A stretch of 15,502 nucleotides of DNA from Alphaproteobacteria bacterium (GTDB taxonomy: Bacteria > Pseudomonadota > Alphaproteobacteria > Paracaedibacterales > CAITNM01): positions 1 to 15,502 of the forward strand of contig CANMNU010000021.1 in the NCBI GenBank assembly GCA_947499175.1, read 5' to 3'. Shown here piece after piece: positions 15,377-15,502 of this stretch. The first letter of the stretch is position 1. Each line of letters begins with the position of its first letter. Below the pieces are notes generated by a model. It was not told where the DNA came from and did no database searches. It saw only the letters and a program-made list of their open reading frames with translations. The translations under genes and the position numbers were made by a program.

Positions 15377-15502
15377 ATTGTTGAATTTAATGGCAGGTTT
15401 GTTTGATTTCAAGGCATAAGCAATAAGTGTTGAAAAGATATGGATAAAGCCATTAATAAACGATCTATGTCGAGTATGAACAATCTGAAAATCTGTTTTT
15501 AA
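15362..15502 (-). CDS. IS982-family transposase, C-terminal fragment cut by the window edge
   Basis: An uninterrupted minus-strand frame enters from the right edge and gives the last 46 residues before a TAG at 15364-15362. The visible tail has L-K, then Q-I-V-H-T-R-H-R-S, a hydrophobic stretch ending L-I-A-Y, and N-K-P-A-I. This matches the conserved C-terminus of IS982 DDE transposases (L-K-x-x-x-Q-I-E-H-S-R-H-R-S, then L-x-A-Y, then K-K-P-S-x). The catalytic residues lie beyond the window, so intactness cannot be judged. The frame itself shows no stop or frameshift. It is convergent with the interrupted gene. Confidence 0.8.
   Translation of the reverse strand, partial: LKTDFQIVHTRHRSFINGFIHIFSTLIAYALKSNKPAIKFNNLIQN

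Larger units (their letters stand above)
15359..15502 (-). mobile_element. IS982-family insertion sequence, transposase 3' end (partial)
   Basis: One end of an insertion sequence lies inside the window and the rest extends beyond 15502. The assignment rests on the transposase tail read on the minus strand and on a candidate terminal repeat beginning ACC at 15359. The exact boundary is inferred; the target duplication and the other end are not in the window. Confidence 0.7.

Noticed and set aside
15440..15502. 20-codon plus-strand frame ending exactly at the window edge
   Set aside because: It is antisense to the IS982-like transposase tail, which has clear family motifs.

Overview
The window is A+T-rich bacterial chromosome. 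It carries eleven complete protein genes, one interrupted gene and the edge of an insertion sequence. The gene families point to an alphaproteobacterium. UvrA has a C-P-V-S first zinc knuckle and a G-V-S-G-G-G-K-S second Walker A, both of which I recall as typical of that class. The class I (DhnA/FbaB-type) aldolase, SfsA and LpxC also read as alphaproteobacterial. An exported ankyrin-like protein, an MSHA-type secretin, an IS982-family element and the low G+C suggest a host-associated lineage such as Holosporales or a relative. That placement is inference, because no rRNA or other lineage marker is present.

Layout: 1-279 has no gene that I can support, but holds a palindrome at the edge and a minus-strand terminator. 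At 280-2591 a two-gene minus-strand unit encodes an MshL-type secretin lipoprotein and a HAD phosphatase. A divergent intergenic region leads into a plus-strand run uvrA-argS-sfsA-tilS (2739-9074). There sfsA overlaps argS by 1 nt and tilS overlaps sfsA by 4 nt, suggesting translational coupling. tilS converges, with a 1-nt gap, on lpxC (minus). Next come a plus-strand gene for a secreted ankyrin-like protein, dacB (minus, predicted lipoprotein), a class I fructose-bisphosphate aldolase (plus) and a YejF-type double-ATPase ABC protein (plus). The right end holds the 5' part of a small exported-protein gene, apparently cut by an IS982-family element whose transposase 3' end runs off the window on the minus strand.

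Most genes are housekeeping: DNA repair (uvrA), translation (argS, tilS), lipid A synthesis (lpxC), peptidoglycan trimming (dacB), central carbon metabolism (aldolase) and peptide import (yejF). The accessory content is the secretin unit, the ankyrin protein and the IS-interrupted gene. I saw no CRISPR array, rRNA, tRNA, prophage module or obviously new multi-gene system. The items most worth a second look are the IS982 insertion, the secreted ankyrin protein and the isolated secretin/phosphatase unit.
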